Assembly (NCBI GenBank): GCA_947568835.1 | Contig: OX387602.1 | Coordinates: forward strand, 1,272,570-1,336,569 | Reading direction: 5' to 3' | DNA: 64,000 nucleotides | Source: Protonemura montana | Taxonomy: Eukaryota; Arthropoda; Insecta; Plecoptera; Nemouridae | In this document: one piece after another, positions 36,475 to 61,808 of the stretch | Numbering within the stretch: the stretch's first letter is position 1 | Layout of the letters: each line of letters begins with the position of its first letter | Notes under the pieces: generated by a model | Database searches by the model: none | What the model was told of the DNA's origin: nothing | The model's input: the letters and a program-made list of their open reading frames with translations, nothing else | Made by a program: the position numbers and the translations under genes

Positions 36475-39194
36475 AAGCTGGTAGCATCTAACACAAGACG
36501 CTGAGAAGTTCAGACATTGTCGATCTGTAACTACGATGTAGATATTTTGGTTCATTAAATTACGAGCGAATTAAGAAGTGTTTTATGAGCGGGCGTGAAC
36601 TTTTTGGGGCTCGTGCACCGAGCCGGCTTCTAATTCAATGACCTGGTGGGCTCTTTTTCCAATGAACCGGTGGATTTAGTCTTTCAATGGGGCAAGCTGC
36701 CCACCTAGCAGTGCTCTTGCAGGTAATTGTTACCCTTGAATGTTTGACACACGATTGCACCACTTGTGAACTAGTTTACCTGACGCCTGGCGTGCTAGAA
36801 AAATGCTTGTGGCTGGAAATGTGTCGTCCAGTTCCTGGCAGTTGACATGGAAGGTAGCTCGTTATATTTTTGTTTGTTTTAGTTGATGACCTATGGTCAG
36901 CAAATGGTGTTCTTTGGTTTTATAAAGTCATATTTAGAGTTTAGACAATGGTTGTTTTGCTGAAATAACATCAGTGGACAATCTCTACCTGAACAGATGA
37001 GTTTATGATTTTTGCAAGGTTTTCAGAACCTAAGGTTGATGAGGATTTTAACCACAAGAGAGATAATTTAACACTTTGCTGATTGGATAACATTTCATGT
37101 TATGCCCCAAAAGTTGTGACAGATGCAGAATCAGTGTCATACACACACACATTCAAACATGTCTAATGTTCTGGAAATAAAGTAGACCCTAATTTGGCAT
37201 ATGGTTCAGGTGGAAATCTGGACACGCACGCTGCTTCTATTTCCGACAGTGTTGTCATGATTTCTATACATAAACCCTCACGGCCCGACCACTAATTCAG
37301 AGTTAAAGCTTTATCCCCATACATTTTCAGGCAAAGCTGTTATCACCCCGGTAACAACTCCTAAAAATCTATAAATGCCGTCAGTGATTTGCTGATCATC
37401 GTTAAACCTCGATGGTTCTGCTTAGTGGATCTTTTGTTGGAGTGCTTTTATAGTTGAATTTAACTGAATTAGTTGATTTCTGCTGGTGGGCTTTTTGTTA
37501 TTGCTGTATTGTTATCTTGTCACTCAGACCACCCTAGTGTGCAGAGATATGTAGGCCGACAGGGTAATGTGATAGGACGAGGAATTCTAGATTCATGTTC
37601 AAAAATAGATTCTGTGACATTGTACATGACTTGCACATAAATAAAACTCAGTTTGTTCTTTTTAATTTTGGAATTATTATATTGCAGAAAATAGTATGAA
37701 GCAATTGCTTCTTCACTTGCAGTAAGTATAAATATAGTTACATTTAGATAACAACTAATGGAAGTATTCTTTAAGATTTGTGGAGGAATCCTGTTTTTCG
37801 AGTTGTACCACCCGTTAGGAAGGACTAGATATGAGATTTCTGTGAGGACATCAACTGCTCATGAGCTCAAGTGTAGCTTAGGGGCTGTTTTTAATTTGTC
37901 TTGAGAAAACTACAAGGGGGCCGGGGCTGTCAATTTGTGCGTGAATTGTTGAAAGAACCATATCTTATGTTTGGTCACTTTGACCTGCTTGATTAGACCT
38001 GTATAGCACATGGACCATTTTAAATTTGTTTGTGAAAAACTGGAAAAGTGGTCAAATTTCAAGTTAAGCAGATTTGGGTTTCAGTTCAAATTCTAACAGG
38101 CATTTGTAATCTATCGAGGTAAGCGAAAAAAAGTGTCAAGAACGAAGGTAATGCCCATAGACATCAATTGGTGGGGGAAGGAAAAGCAAAGGAGAGACAG
38201 CAACTGACTAGAAAGTCGAAAATTACACGGTGTCACGTGTTAAATTTCAAATCAAATAAATCAATGAATGAACTTAACATTTGTTCCACAGATTTTTATC
38301 AGACAGTTGAGTGCATCAAATTAAAGCAAAAAAGTGTTGGCAATCTATAAAATAGGTGAAAATCCTGCACACATTTGAGAAGAATTAAATGCTCATTGGA
38401 ACTTGTTCACACTCAAGACGAAGGAACCCCTGAATTGTAATTCAAGATGAAATAAACAAATAAACATACTCATTATCATTACAATATTACCGGGAATCTA
38501 GCACCTCCCACTTCCACCTAAAAATGACAGGAATGAGTCAGTCAAAAATACCGCTCATGAAACAGGATTTGCGATGGCAGCGCTCGCTTGGAAGGAAGTG
38601 TGAATGAATGTCGAAATACATGCAGGAGGAGATAGGACAAAGGCAGATCTGTGTTATGTCCAGCTACTATGGAAAAAGCACGGAGGGTAACTGGTAAGTA
38701 AGGAGACGCCATTCCTAAAGGAAGAATATATCTATTGGTGCGGCTGGTACGAATTTACCACAATAGTGCAACTCGTTTCTCAATGCGTCAGACACTTGCT
38801 TTCTTGCCCAGTTCGAAGTGAGGGATTGTCAAGAATCGTGGGTAGTGCGATTACCTGAGAGTGAGCGTGTGGTGACAGTTATTGGCGGACAAGTTCCCTG
38901 CGTTCCTATAAAAAGATAAAAAGGTTCTTAGAGTCTTCGTGAAAACCTTACATACTACGAAACGTACTCGACAGTGCCGGAAACTTTTTCCGGCTGAATC
39001 ATGAGCTCGAGTCTCTTTTGAAACCAAATACCAATTTTATGGGGTTATGCTTTTCTTGCAGAAAAACACAATTGAACACTCAAAAGACTGTTAAAACCTT
39101 ACAGACCGACCACATTACTGCAACAACGCTCCATGTTTGTGTTAGTGATCAGCGGGAACCTGAACTTGGTTCTTCATATCCAAGTTACATAGGA
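36475..39194. other. ATAD1-PTEN intergenic region
   Basis: Contains the ATAD1 3' UTR and the PTEN 5' region. A fragment at 37776-37830 (GTGGAGGAATCCTG, GAGTTGTACC) derives from the 5S-composite body. A short (CA)n tract is at 37141. No further gene is recognised. Confidence 0.4.
36554..36559 (+). terminator. Candidate ATAD1 poly(A) signal
   Basis: ATTAAA about 80 bases beyond the stop codon; a common variant hexamer at a plausible distance. Confidence 0.35.
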
Positions 39195-52119
<12,925 letters not shown>

Positions 52120-55053
52120 TGGCTGCACGAGGCGGCAGGCTAGGGCTGGCTTGAGACTCTGGGAAGGGGATCATAATATTTGCTTAGAATGTGCTAGCAA
52201 TCAATACACTGCAATGCAGTTGGTAACATTAAACCTGTGTCGAACCCCTTGTGTTTGCCTCAAGCTGCAGACGAAAAACAACATGTTCCAGTTTGACGCG
52301 TTTCTTGCACAAACTGTGTTTCCTCATTACTACATTTGGTTTGCATTAGGAGGGGGCTAGGCCCCGAGGACCTTTCAGCTTGTACTTGCATTGTCTCGAC
52401 TTAGCCCGTCGTAGTCAATGGGCTAAAAGGGAAACGTATCAACGCTCAGCTCCTCAAGCTGTGCTCTGGTCTTGCACGTTGGTACTATTCAATGGAGCTC
52501 ACTCACCTGGCTAAGACGTACATTGGAACAATTACTTATGTTGACAGTGTTTGCCAAGAAGCCGAGCACCATCTAGTGTTGGACCATAGCTGTTTCATAC
52601 ACGATGCTTTTTCCACGTTGTATCATTCATTCATCCATACTTCAATATTGCTATTAATATTATCTCATTATTGTCAAGTACTGTATTACATTAAACATAG
52701 TTTCCATGCTCGTAATGTCAAGTTGTTATTTACCCATTTTTTTCACTAAGCACAACCTTCAAAAAATGTTAAATGGTGATTGGTATTTTAGGAAAATTCC
52801 TTTCTGCTATCTTTTCATCTTTAAGAAAAGAACAAAGGTAAGACTAAAATAGAGTCTTGCTTTTTGTTGGTCACCTGGCAACTTCTTGCGCAGTAACATG
52901 TTTTGTTTATCTTGAGAAATGATTCAACGTGAACATCTTCTCTGCTCTAATTCAATGTGACCTGGTGCATCTGCTTGCCTTTTAGTGACTGTCTGGCTTG
53001 ATGTTTTACAGGGGAATCAACCTATCTGTGACCATGCCCGTCTGTCCGGTCCCTGCCTTGCCTGCCCCCCTGCGTGGCTTGCTGACTGAATACTAACTAA
53101 TGGCGGGCCCCATGACCTCAATCAGCATGCCTGCCTGCCTGCCTCATATCATCCATGCATCCACCGTTGTTACATTTTAACGGAGTACGAACTAGGAATT
53201 ATAAATACCTTCAACATTGAAGATGTTGCAAGAATATTTCACACTCCTGTATTGTAAGTTATTATTTTGAAACAATATCCTGTTTCAACCTATCATTTAT
53301 ATTATAACTGGATATTATTTTTAATGAGTTGTTAGCATTTCAATTTTATTTTATATTTTTGTAGAATTCTAAATGTCATTTCTCAGTTATTTACCATTTT
53401 TGATACAAACTTGTATAGCTATAGAGAAAGGTATTCTTGCAAGAGCGTGATTCTCTATAGTCTAGCATAGCACAGTAAAGACAGCTGAATGAATATTTTT
53501 TCCCAACAAAGTACAATTTTATTATTTTTATGTGACTTGCTTGACACTACCTTCAGGCTTTGCTAGTGCCTGTTTCCCCCATCTCCCTCGTCCTCTGCTG
53601 CCTTCACGTGTACCACGAAATATTCTTCGGTGGTGCTAAAGATCTTCGAAGATTAGGAAGATGTTTTGGTCCCATGCAGCAGGTGGTGCTGTGAATTACA
53701 TTGGTAGATGGACATCATTGGCTGCTAGATCTTTCTGCTCGTTGCGACTGCAGCAGATTTTTTCGCAAAGGTACGTCTGGATCCAAAGTCAAGGTAGCCT
53801 TGTTTAAACTTGATAGACATACTTTGCATTTTCCATTTGCCAATATGAAGTCTGGTATGAAATGAATATTGCAGCAATGGCTTCCAATGCCTGCTCAGAC
53901 CCAAAGTTTCAACACACCTATCCAGCCAAGCACTCCACCCAATTCTGAAGTCTCATGCCAAGGGATCTGGACTTTTTTCACATGCATTACAGCCTCACTT
54001 GAACAATTAAGTTTATGCTAAGTTTGGTAAAAATCAAACTTGGCAAGTTCATTTCGAGCATCCCACCCACTGCGTGCTTGTGAGAACAAATGATTGCCTC
54101 ACTGTCTTAAGTTTAAGCATTGTTAAGTACTTTAAAAATATAAATGTAAATGTAATTTATTTACAGCGTTGATGTAAATAGGTGTCCCCTCACCCTCCTC
54201 CCCAAATTAAAAACGATCTGAATGTCGATCATTGTGGTCGATACCTTCTCACATAAAATAAAAAGCTTGAAAATAAAATAAAACGGAGTTGCCGACGCCC
54301 CTAAACCTTGGCGCAAGTTAGCCAAGCAGAGGTAGAGCACTGGGGTGTCGGCTCATAAAATTACAGTTATCAGTCTGAAAATTTGTTCTTTATTCAAGCA
54401 TAAATATCATTACTTATATCTATGTACTAATATCATCAACATTGATTGCAACTGCATGTATTATCAACAGTATACAGAATTTCATCTTTGTTCAAATTCT
54501 TGTTACAAATTACACAAATAAATAACAGACAAATATTATAGGACAACAAATCACTCTTAGCGATTGTTCAGTATGCACAGGCCACTTTTGATACAAATTT
54601 GGAATATGCGTAATATTTTCTGTTTAAAGAACATAAATTCAAAGTATGTATGTGGAGGTTTTGGGGAAAACAAGAGTTAGATTGGGGGAAAATGAGGTCA
54701 AAAGGTTTTTCAACGAGGTTTCTTCCCTCTATAGAACTAGGTGCCACCTAGCATTTTGATTGAATGGGTAGACTGTAGATTTAAATAAAATGTTTGGTAT
54801 TTATGTCCTTTGCACAAACAATATTACTTACAGTAACATTAAAAGACTAGACAGATGACCGACTCATGAATAGAAACATGTTAATCTGTAAGGAATGTGT
54901 TTGAGATGGGTCAGTGTTATTATACAGCCACTAGCCATGCAACTTTACTTAGATAACTAAAGCATAGGTGTAACAAAAGATAAAGGTGGAAGAATACTGA
55001 CATTAGCTAAAAATAGTGATATATCATCTTTAAACAATTGGAAATAATAGCTT
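52120..55053. other. PTEN-AKAP10 intergenic region
   Basis: Should contain the 3' UTRs of the two converging genes. A TGCC-rich patch is at 53125-53145. A stretch at about 54300-54350 has a tRNA-like A-box word (GCAGAGGTAGAGC) but no cloverleaf. No gene is recognised. Confidence 0.35.
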
Positions 55054-58000
55054 TCAGGTCAAGCTTTGATTCCGACTGCTTCCTAAAGTAAGGCTGGTTA
55101 TGTCTTTAACAATCATCTCTGCTATTTGCCAAGCCACTTCTTCTTTTGCCTGCAAGGTGCAAACAGAACAGGTTTATTATAGATGGACAGACATGGACAG
55201 TAAGAATGGCCAGGTAACATATCAGGTAGGTTACCTTGTCTTCTTCCATATTGACTAGTTTCTTGACAGCCCTGGCAAGCCGAGACTCTGTTTTGGTAAG
55301 GAAACATGAACGACATTACATTAAGGCTTATCATTGAAAAAATAAGGATGTTTCAACGATAAAAATCTGTGTTTAGGATTCTGTCCAACTGTAATTCTGT
55401 TAATGTAATAGATAAATACTGAATGTTGCTAAAATAGTTTGCAAACAATTGTAAGGGATGAAAATGGCAAGTTTTTGTGTTTACCTTCTTTCCGATCTGG
55501 CTCCGGCTCCACGTCTGTTTCAAACCTTCCCATGTGATTAATTCTTCCAAATCTAAGGCCACTGCAAAACGGAAAGCAAAGTCATAAACCAAGGTGGCGC
55601 GTATACTTTGGGTCTCATAGAACGACTTGCATGGGAAAAGTTTGGAGGAGGTTGGATATCCATCATATGACAACTTTTTAGTGGGCCTAAAACTTATTAT
55701 GATGAACCAGTTTCCTTTTCAGCACCTGCCTAGTCATTGTCGGTGTCAATCGGTCAGAATTGTCTGTGGTTTTTCAATTGATTGAAATCGGGCAGTGCCA
55801 TGTATGTGCAACAACTCATTTGACACCAAAACACAAGTAAAATGCAAATGAGGTTCAAAGTAGAAAGAAGTACATAGAAATAGAATTAGGTTTTCTAGTA
55901 ATAAGTTGCTAGACAACAGAACCAGTAGATTTCAGTAGACTTAAAATAATTAAAACACTGATTTAAGACCTTTGAGATTACAAAAAAAAAAACAGATGTC
56001 AGCGGTGGTCTCTAACAACTTGTAAAGTTGGCAGCAATAAGGGGTAAGATTTGATGATAGATTATAGAAAATACCTACATCACCAAGGATTGTCATCAAG
56101 ACCATTTCAGCAAGTTTGTTCGACTTTCAATGCTGGGCGATCAATGAAGACAAGTTTCAGTCTGAAAGAGTGCCAAGAAAGGGGTCGTGGGCTTACTTGT
56201 GTTTTCTCCCCTTCCAAAGTGCATCTGGGTCATTGAGCTGACGGGAGTCGATGCACATCTCTCCGCACCTGACTGTCGTTGTGGGCCCCGAAACGGCTGA
56301 ATCCTCACTGGCTAGCAGCGTGTTTGGAGCCGAGGTGCTCCAGTCTGAGCTGGATTCAGATCCTGCAGAACACAACACAAAGCCGTAGTAAGAGATGCAT
56401 AGATTCGAGACTAATCAGGTGCCTGGGAACTTGGTAGGTGCCTTGTTTTACTGCCAATACATATAAACACATTCAATTTAATTTAATTTCAACACCTACC
56501 AGTTTTTCTGTGTTTTTTAAGTAGAGCTGGACTGGTCTGGATAGTGTTAACAAGTTCAGTTAAATACTTCATATTTAACTGCGATGAAAGAAAGGATGAC
56601 AAAAAATTCTGAAATAAAAAGAGAAAGATTAAGTAAAATATGAAAACAATGGCTACAAAGTCAAATCTACTTATTGCATTCAATAAACCTGTGTTGTCTA
56701 TGACTGTCAATAAAGTGGCCAATCACCTTTTCCAAAACAAGCTGTACAATGGTTATTGGCACTTGAAAGCAGTCGGGAAGCGGGCCTTCTTCCCTGCAGA
56801 TATTCTGCTCCACTGTGAGTCGAATCCTGTCCCCAAATCCCAGCGGACACGTGGCTTGCATGGAGAAGTACCTGGGAGAGAACCAAGGAATATATGACAA
56901 CTTTCGACAAACAACAAGTATATCAACATAAACCTGACTTTTAATTCTAGTATAAAAGTTGTCTGTTTTACTTGTCATAGAGAATCATGGCATCATTTTG
57001 TGCCTCCGTCGCATCGTAGTTTCCCTCTTTGCTCGCCAGGTGTTGCTGGAAGTGCACGGCAGCAATCCAGAACTCTACGAGGGTTTCATTCCCCTCCTGC
57101 TCCATGTACTGGAAAATGCAGGTTCCAGATAACAACAATATTCCAAGCATTTGCACCAATATAGTATCAGGCCAAAAGGTCTTACCTCCATGAAGTAGAA
57201 GAAAGCAGTGTCATTATAAAGGATATCTTCTATCGTAACTTTTCCGCTAGTCAAAACGTCAATTTGATGCTTGCCATGATAATCACTACGGAGAAACAAG
57301 TTGAAATGTTCCGAATCCATGAGATGGAAGACGGCACTTTGAGCCTCATCAAACGTTTCTGGCACCAGAACACCATCATCACGGCAAATGGCTGATATTA
57401 CACGCTCTCTCAATTCGGAATCGATCGATATTCGATGCATGCACCCGGGTGCCAGGTACTTGCGGTATATTCTAATTGCATCATCCACTGCGATTTGTAG
57501 CACATTGTTGAAAGACAGGGAACGAGAACTAACGCTCGACACCGTTAACAAAGAGAAGTCATTTTGTTCCAATATCGTAGAACTAGTATTCATATCATTG
57601 GAAACCTTTTCATTTATTGCATTGTCTAGCACTGTTTGGTTTGCGATATCTCCTATGCGTACATTGCCACTAGAACTGTCAGCATTTGCCATGCTATTCA
57701 TGGGAGTGTCCAAGCTAGATTTCGTTCCTATTGTTAAGTTAGGCACTATATTCAAAGGGTCTAAGCTAAGCTTATGGTGAGTTCGTGCATCTTGGAGATT
57801 CGTTAAAGTAGAAACGTTGTCTGCACTGTCGATGGAGCGTGAAGGCGAATCAAACAATGACTCGCAGTCAGTTCCGAGGGAGCGCTGGAAATTCTGCGGC
57901 GATGTTTTTGGCCCGCTGAGTTGAAGATCAAGATCATCTCTAGTTGCACGCACAGGCGATGATGAATTGGCGCCATGCTTCGTTGAAATCACGTACGCGC

Positions 58001-59729
58001 GAAAGGTTTCAACGTCGAGCCAGAACTTGATTAAGGGCAGGGCTCGCTGGCTTTCCAAGTATTTTATGAAGTATCCTAAAGCACCTTTATCTCTCAAGAT
58101 TTCAGAAAGAGATTTTGATAATTGCGATCGTTGACTTATTTTTATTTTACCTGCAAAGAGACAAAAATATTATCTTCATTGAGATCACAAGAATTAAAAA
58201 AAAGATAGAAACTGCACAAGGAATACTTTCATCTGCATGAATTGTAAATAAAGAGTAGCCTTATTTCAAAACTTAAATGACAGTAAAATTTGCTTCTGTA
58301 TGTTTGTGAAGAGGGAAGGGGCATAAAGGTGAAATGATTTATAAAAACCCACACTATTGTCTGGCCTCCTCAATCTGTTGAAAATATGCATTTGCAGTTG
58401 GTACATTGCACTTTGTCTTCTAAATAAGCTTTTAATAAACTTTCTATGACATCCACCTCAACTTTTAAGTAAAGTTTAAATGCATATTTATGCAAGAGAA
58501 GAGATGAAAATAGCATTTGGAAACTTATGAACCGTAATAATATTAATAAAATAAATAAAAATGACTACTAATGGAAATTTGGGACATTTAAAGAAACGTC
58601 TCTCGTGGTATTGGCACAGGTGCTATAAAACCAGATGTAAATCTAGCATTATTTTTGTAGGTCTGATAGGACTAGGGCTTGGATTTATATTTAATTACAT
58701 ATTGTTTGTGTGATACACAAACAATATGCTCATTAATATTTCTTCACGAATCTCGTCTTTGTAATCGTTTTGACACTGTCGATGTCGAATATTTTCGAAT
58801 ATTTTTACGATAAATACATATTTTTTTATTTTTACATTTAAAGCACATATTTTGCCTCTTTTATATGAAATAACTTCATTTACAAGGATCAAAATATTTT
58901 TTCTAGAAAAACTAGGATTATTGAATGTCCATAGCAGAAATTCTGGGAAACCTGTTATTGACAGTATGAGGCAGCTAGGTTTGTGACTTCCTCGAAGTTC
59001 GGGGGTAGGTATAGTATCCAGTTAGTGGTATTTTAGGAAAAGTTCTGCTACAGTGACTTTATTTGAGCAAAAGCGGCTTTAGCGAACTGAAATTGGTGCT
59101 GAACAAAAATCCAGGGTTTGCAAAATTCCAACAGTTCATGGAAATTCTGGCAAATGACGGTCACATGCAACCAAAGGAGGAATCATTTTCTATGTGTGAA
59201 GTTGCAAACTTTAAATATGCACCAATAACGTCCTGTGACGTTGAGCGTAGTTTTTCGCAGTTTAAAAACGTATTGGCCAAACACCGGCATTTTTTTAAGT
59301 TTGATAACTTGAAGATGTGGATTGTAGTGCACTTCAACGGGGGCATTTCAAATTTGAACATACCACACACTTTTTGGCGAGTTATTCAAGTCATTTTCAA
59401 GTCATTTGGCGAGTCAATAATTTTCAGTTTTAATTGAATATAATAGCCCTTTTTAAGCAAATATAAAATACATATTTCTCTAAGTTGAGCAAATATAAAT
59501 CCAAGCCCTATTAATGATACAATAGTTAGAACTGGTATAAGCATTGCACTCCAGGACTGACCAGTGACACTAGCAACCATTTCTTCATCACTGAAGTCGG
59601 AAAGAGGCCCAGCTGATCGTTGAGAATATTTCTCACGCTGAATCGGTGATTTCTCAGCAGGTTTCACGCTTTTGGATGGTGATGCTGGAGCTTTGTTTCC
59701 TGCCTTGTCTTTTTTCCCCGAAGTTAGAC
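55054..59729 (-). CDS. AKAP10: A-kinase anchoring protein 10 (D-AKAP2), 5' end incomplete
   Basis: AKAP10 binds PKA regulatory subunits and Rab-type GTPases and is found at mitochondria and endosomes. Nine exons were joined in phase: 59562-59729, 57186-58150, 56972-57108, 56727-56871, 56500-56608, 56197-56362, 55485-55561, 55235-55287 and 55054-55149, about 638 codons. Order: a basic, Ser-rich N-terminal linker (KKDKAGNKAPASPSKS); a first RGS domain split by a long insertion (ALGYFIKYLESQRALPLIKF, then FHLMDSEHFNLFLRSDYH); a second RGS domain (YMEQEGNETLVEFWIAAVHF, NDAMILYDKYFS); the conserved FGRINHMGRF segment. The C-terminal PKA-binding amphipathic helix is KEEVAWQIAEMIVKDI. The first coding exon, which must end in phase 1, is not established. 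A hAT-like element fills most of the intron between the first two exons. Confidence 0.92.
58673..59510 (+). mobile_element. hAT-like element with terminal inverted repeats in AKAP10 intron
   Basis: Perfect 20-bp inverted ends: TAGGGCTTGGATTTATATTT at 58673-58692 and its complement at 59491-59510. Inside, a plus-strand open frame (about 59063-59437) holds the C-terminal dimerisation region of a hAT transposase (YAPITSCDVERSFSQFKNVL, then NLKMWIVVHFN). The rest of the transposase is missing, so the element is a non-autonomous remnant of about 840 bp. I do not see a clear 8-bp target duplication. Its right end lies about 50 bases from the AKAP10 exon at 59562. Confidence 0.8.
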
Positions 59730-61808
59730 CTAACAACAACATAAATTCAGCTTTAATTTTAGAATGAGGTTATTTTTGATTATGTTTTTAGACTCATGTC
59801 TACTTTTTCTGACATAATTTGTATTTTATTTTGTTGTTTATGGTCCATAAATCACAGTAAGAATATTTGCAAACAATGCATCAGTAGAATTGAGTTGAAG
59901 CAACAGTGTTGTTGTTGTCAACTAGTTTGGAGGCAGCTTAACCAGCTTGCCTTAGTTTAAGATCATATTACATAATAAGTATATAATAATGTTGTTTGGG
60001 GATTAATCTCAAATGTGCTGCTACCATAGAACAGTAAGTTAGGTTTGCAGTACAATCTACCAAGGCCAGTTGCAGCGACCCAAAAAATCACTCACAGGTT
60101 CAAGGTCGGTCACTAATGAATTCCTTACATCTACCCCAATATGTATACGATCAGTTACTCGATTAAGAAGAAATCACACAAACCTGATTTCTTCCAAAAT
60201 TGTAGCATCATTAATTTCTTAATAGATATGACATTGGCACTGACATTGATAGAAATGGTATCTGAAAATTCTTTATGTGTTTACACCTGTTGTTTTAGTT
60301 GTCCTTGCTCTCAAAAGGAAAACTTTATTTACTGAATCTCGTTCCCACATAATGGTATCATATGTAAAAGCTCAGCTTGAAATACGCATCTGTAAATTCA
60401 CCGAAGTCACACGTCGATGAAGCCAAGTGGACTTGCCTCCCACCATGTTCACAGGTTATGGAAGGAGCTGTCAGCGTCAGCTGTAGTCAGCTGTGCTATG
60501 CAGAATCGATTCTATATAAACGAGAGCGCAAATTTGTTTTTCAATTGCTTTCATTTCATTCCAAACAAAACCAACTGATTGATTTCTTCGTTAAACTGTA
60601 CTTTTAGTAAGGGAAAGCCCTTCTTGGTCAAATACAATAAATACGGCACTATTTTACAAAATAGCAGGCCGCATTTAGTTTCGACTGGAATCAAGAATAA
60701 TCCAAAAGTCCCACCATAGAAAAAATACTTAATGGTCCCACCCTCACATTAAACAATCCCTAGACTTATTATTTGAACAAAATTGCACTGGAAATGTATC
60801 TAAGCGCGAAAGGACTAGCAAGCAGATACATTCTCCATTTCAGTTGTTTGATAAAATATTTATTTGTGAACAGTTTTTTGCAAGGAAGTTACATCTCCAA
60901 AGTGTGTAAACATTGGACAGATTATCAAAAGCACACACAATATAACAGGTGGCAGTTAAGCTAGGAAGGCAATTTAGAAGGCACAACGTTGAGACATTTT
61001 ATCACAAGCCCTAGTCTTACTTATCTCTGTTTTCACTTCCATACTTGCCAATTAACTGCACATTAACTTATTAATTATTACAAGAGAATACTCAAAATAA
61101 AGCCTTTGCTTGTTATTGCTTATGAGCTGGAGAAAGGTTAATAATGATAACAGTCAATATTTCTGAGAAAGCAACACGAATAAAACAATATGTGCTATAC
61201 AAAATAGTGAAAAATAAAATTGTATCTCTGAAGAACACAAATCTTAGAAACATTAACCAATGACAATACCTAATGTAAGGTTACTCATCAGTTAAAATTT
61301 GAACTGAAGGTACCATTTTTGCAATGTCCAGTTAAAAAGAAAACTGACCGCAAATGACTCATCCTAATTCTATTTGTACCTCGACATACAGCTCTGTTTT
61401 ATCTGAACATTGCAAGAATGGTCTATAACCTGAAAGATTTATTATCCATAACAACTGGCTGGAAAAATATTCTTCAACTTAATAAATCTGTCTTTAAAAA
61501 GTTACATAATCAACATACACGACAAGGAACTAGCATACCTACGTGAAAACTTGCACTCCAAATTTGTTCCTGACCAACAATCGGTTTAGGACAAATAGAA
61601 AAGGCACCCATGTGAAATACTTATGAGTTATGAGCACACAATGTAACTTCTTGGAAGACAAGGCTGTGGCAACGTATTCCATGAAACCCTGTGCATTTGT
61701 GCTGAATAAAGATTTGTGCTGATGGGTGAGTATATGACAGTTATAATGAATATTCCTATTTTATGTTTGTTTGTGATTGTGCTGATTCTTATCAGCAGGC
61801 ACTGGGAT
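59730..61808. other. Region upstream of the first recognised AKAP10 exon
   Basis: Mostly AT-rich without clear repeats. One possible AKAP10 first exon is 61539-61611 on the minus strand: ATG followed by 24 codons, ending in phase 1 before a GTATGC donor. Its product (MGAFSICPKPIVG) does not resemble known AKAP10 N-termini, so it is only a candidate. Confidence 0.3.

Noticed and set aside
54300-54350. tRNA-like sequence
   Set aside because: It has an A-box-like word only; no B box or stems form at the right spacing.
57388-57780. 130-codon plus-strand frame within AKAP10
   Set aside because: Antisense shadow of the large AKAP10 exon, whose protein is clearly conserved.
58665-59518. 8-bp target duplication around the hAT-like element
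   Set aside because: The eight bases on the two sides do not match, so no duplication can be claimed.
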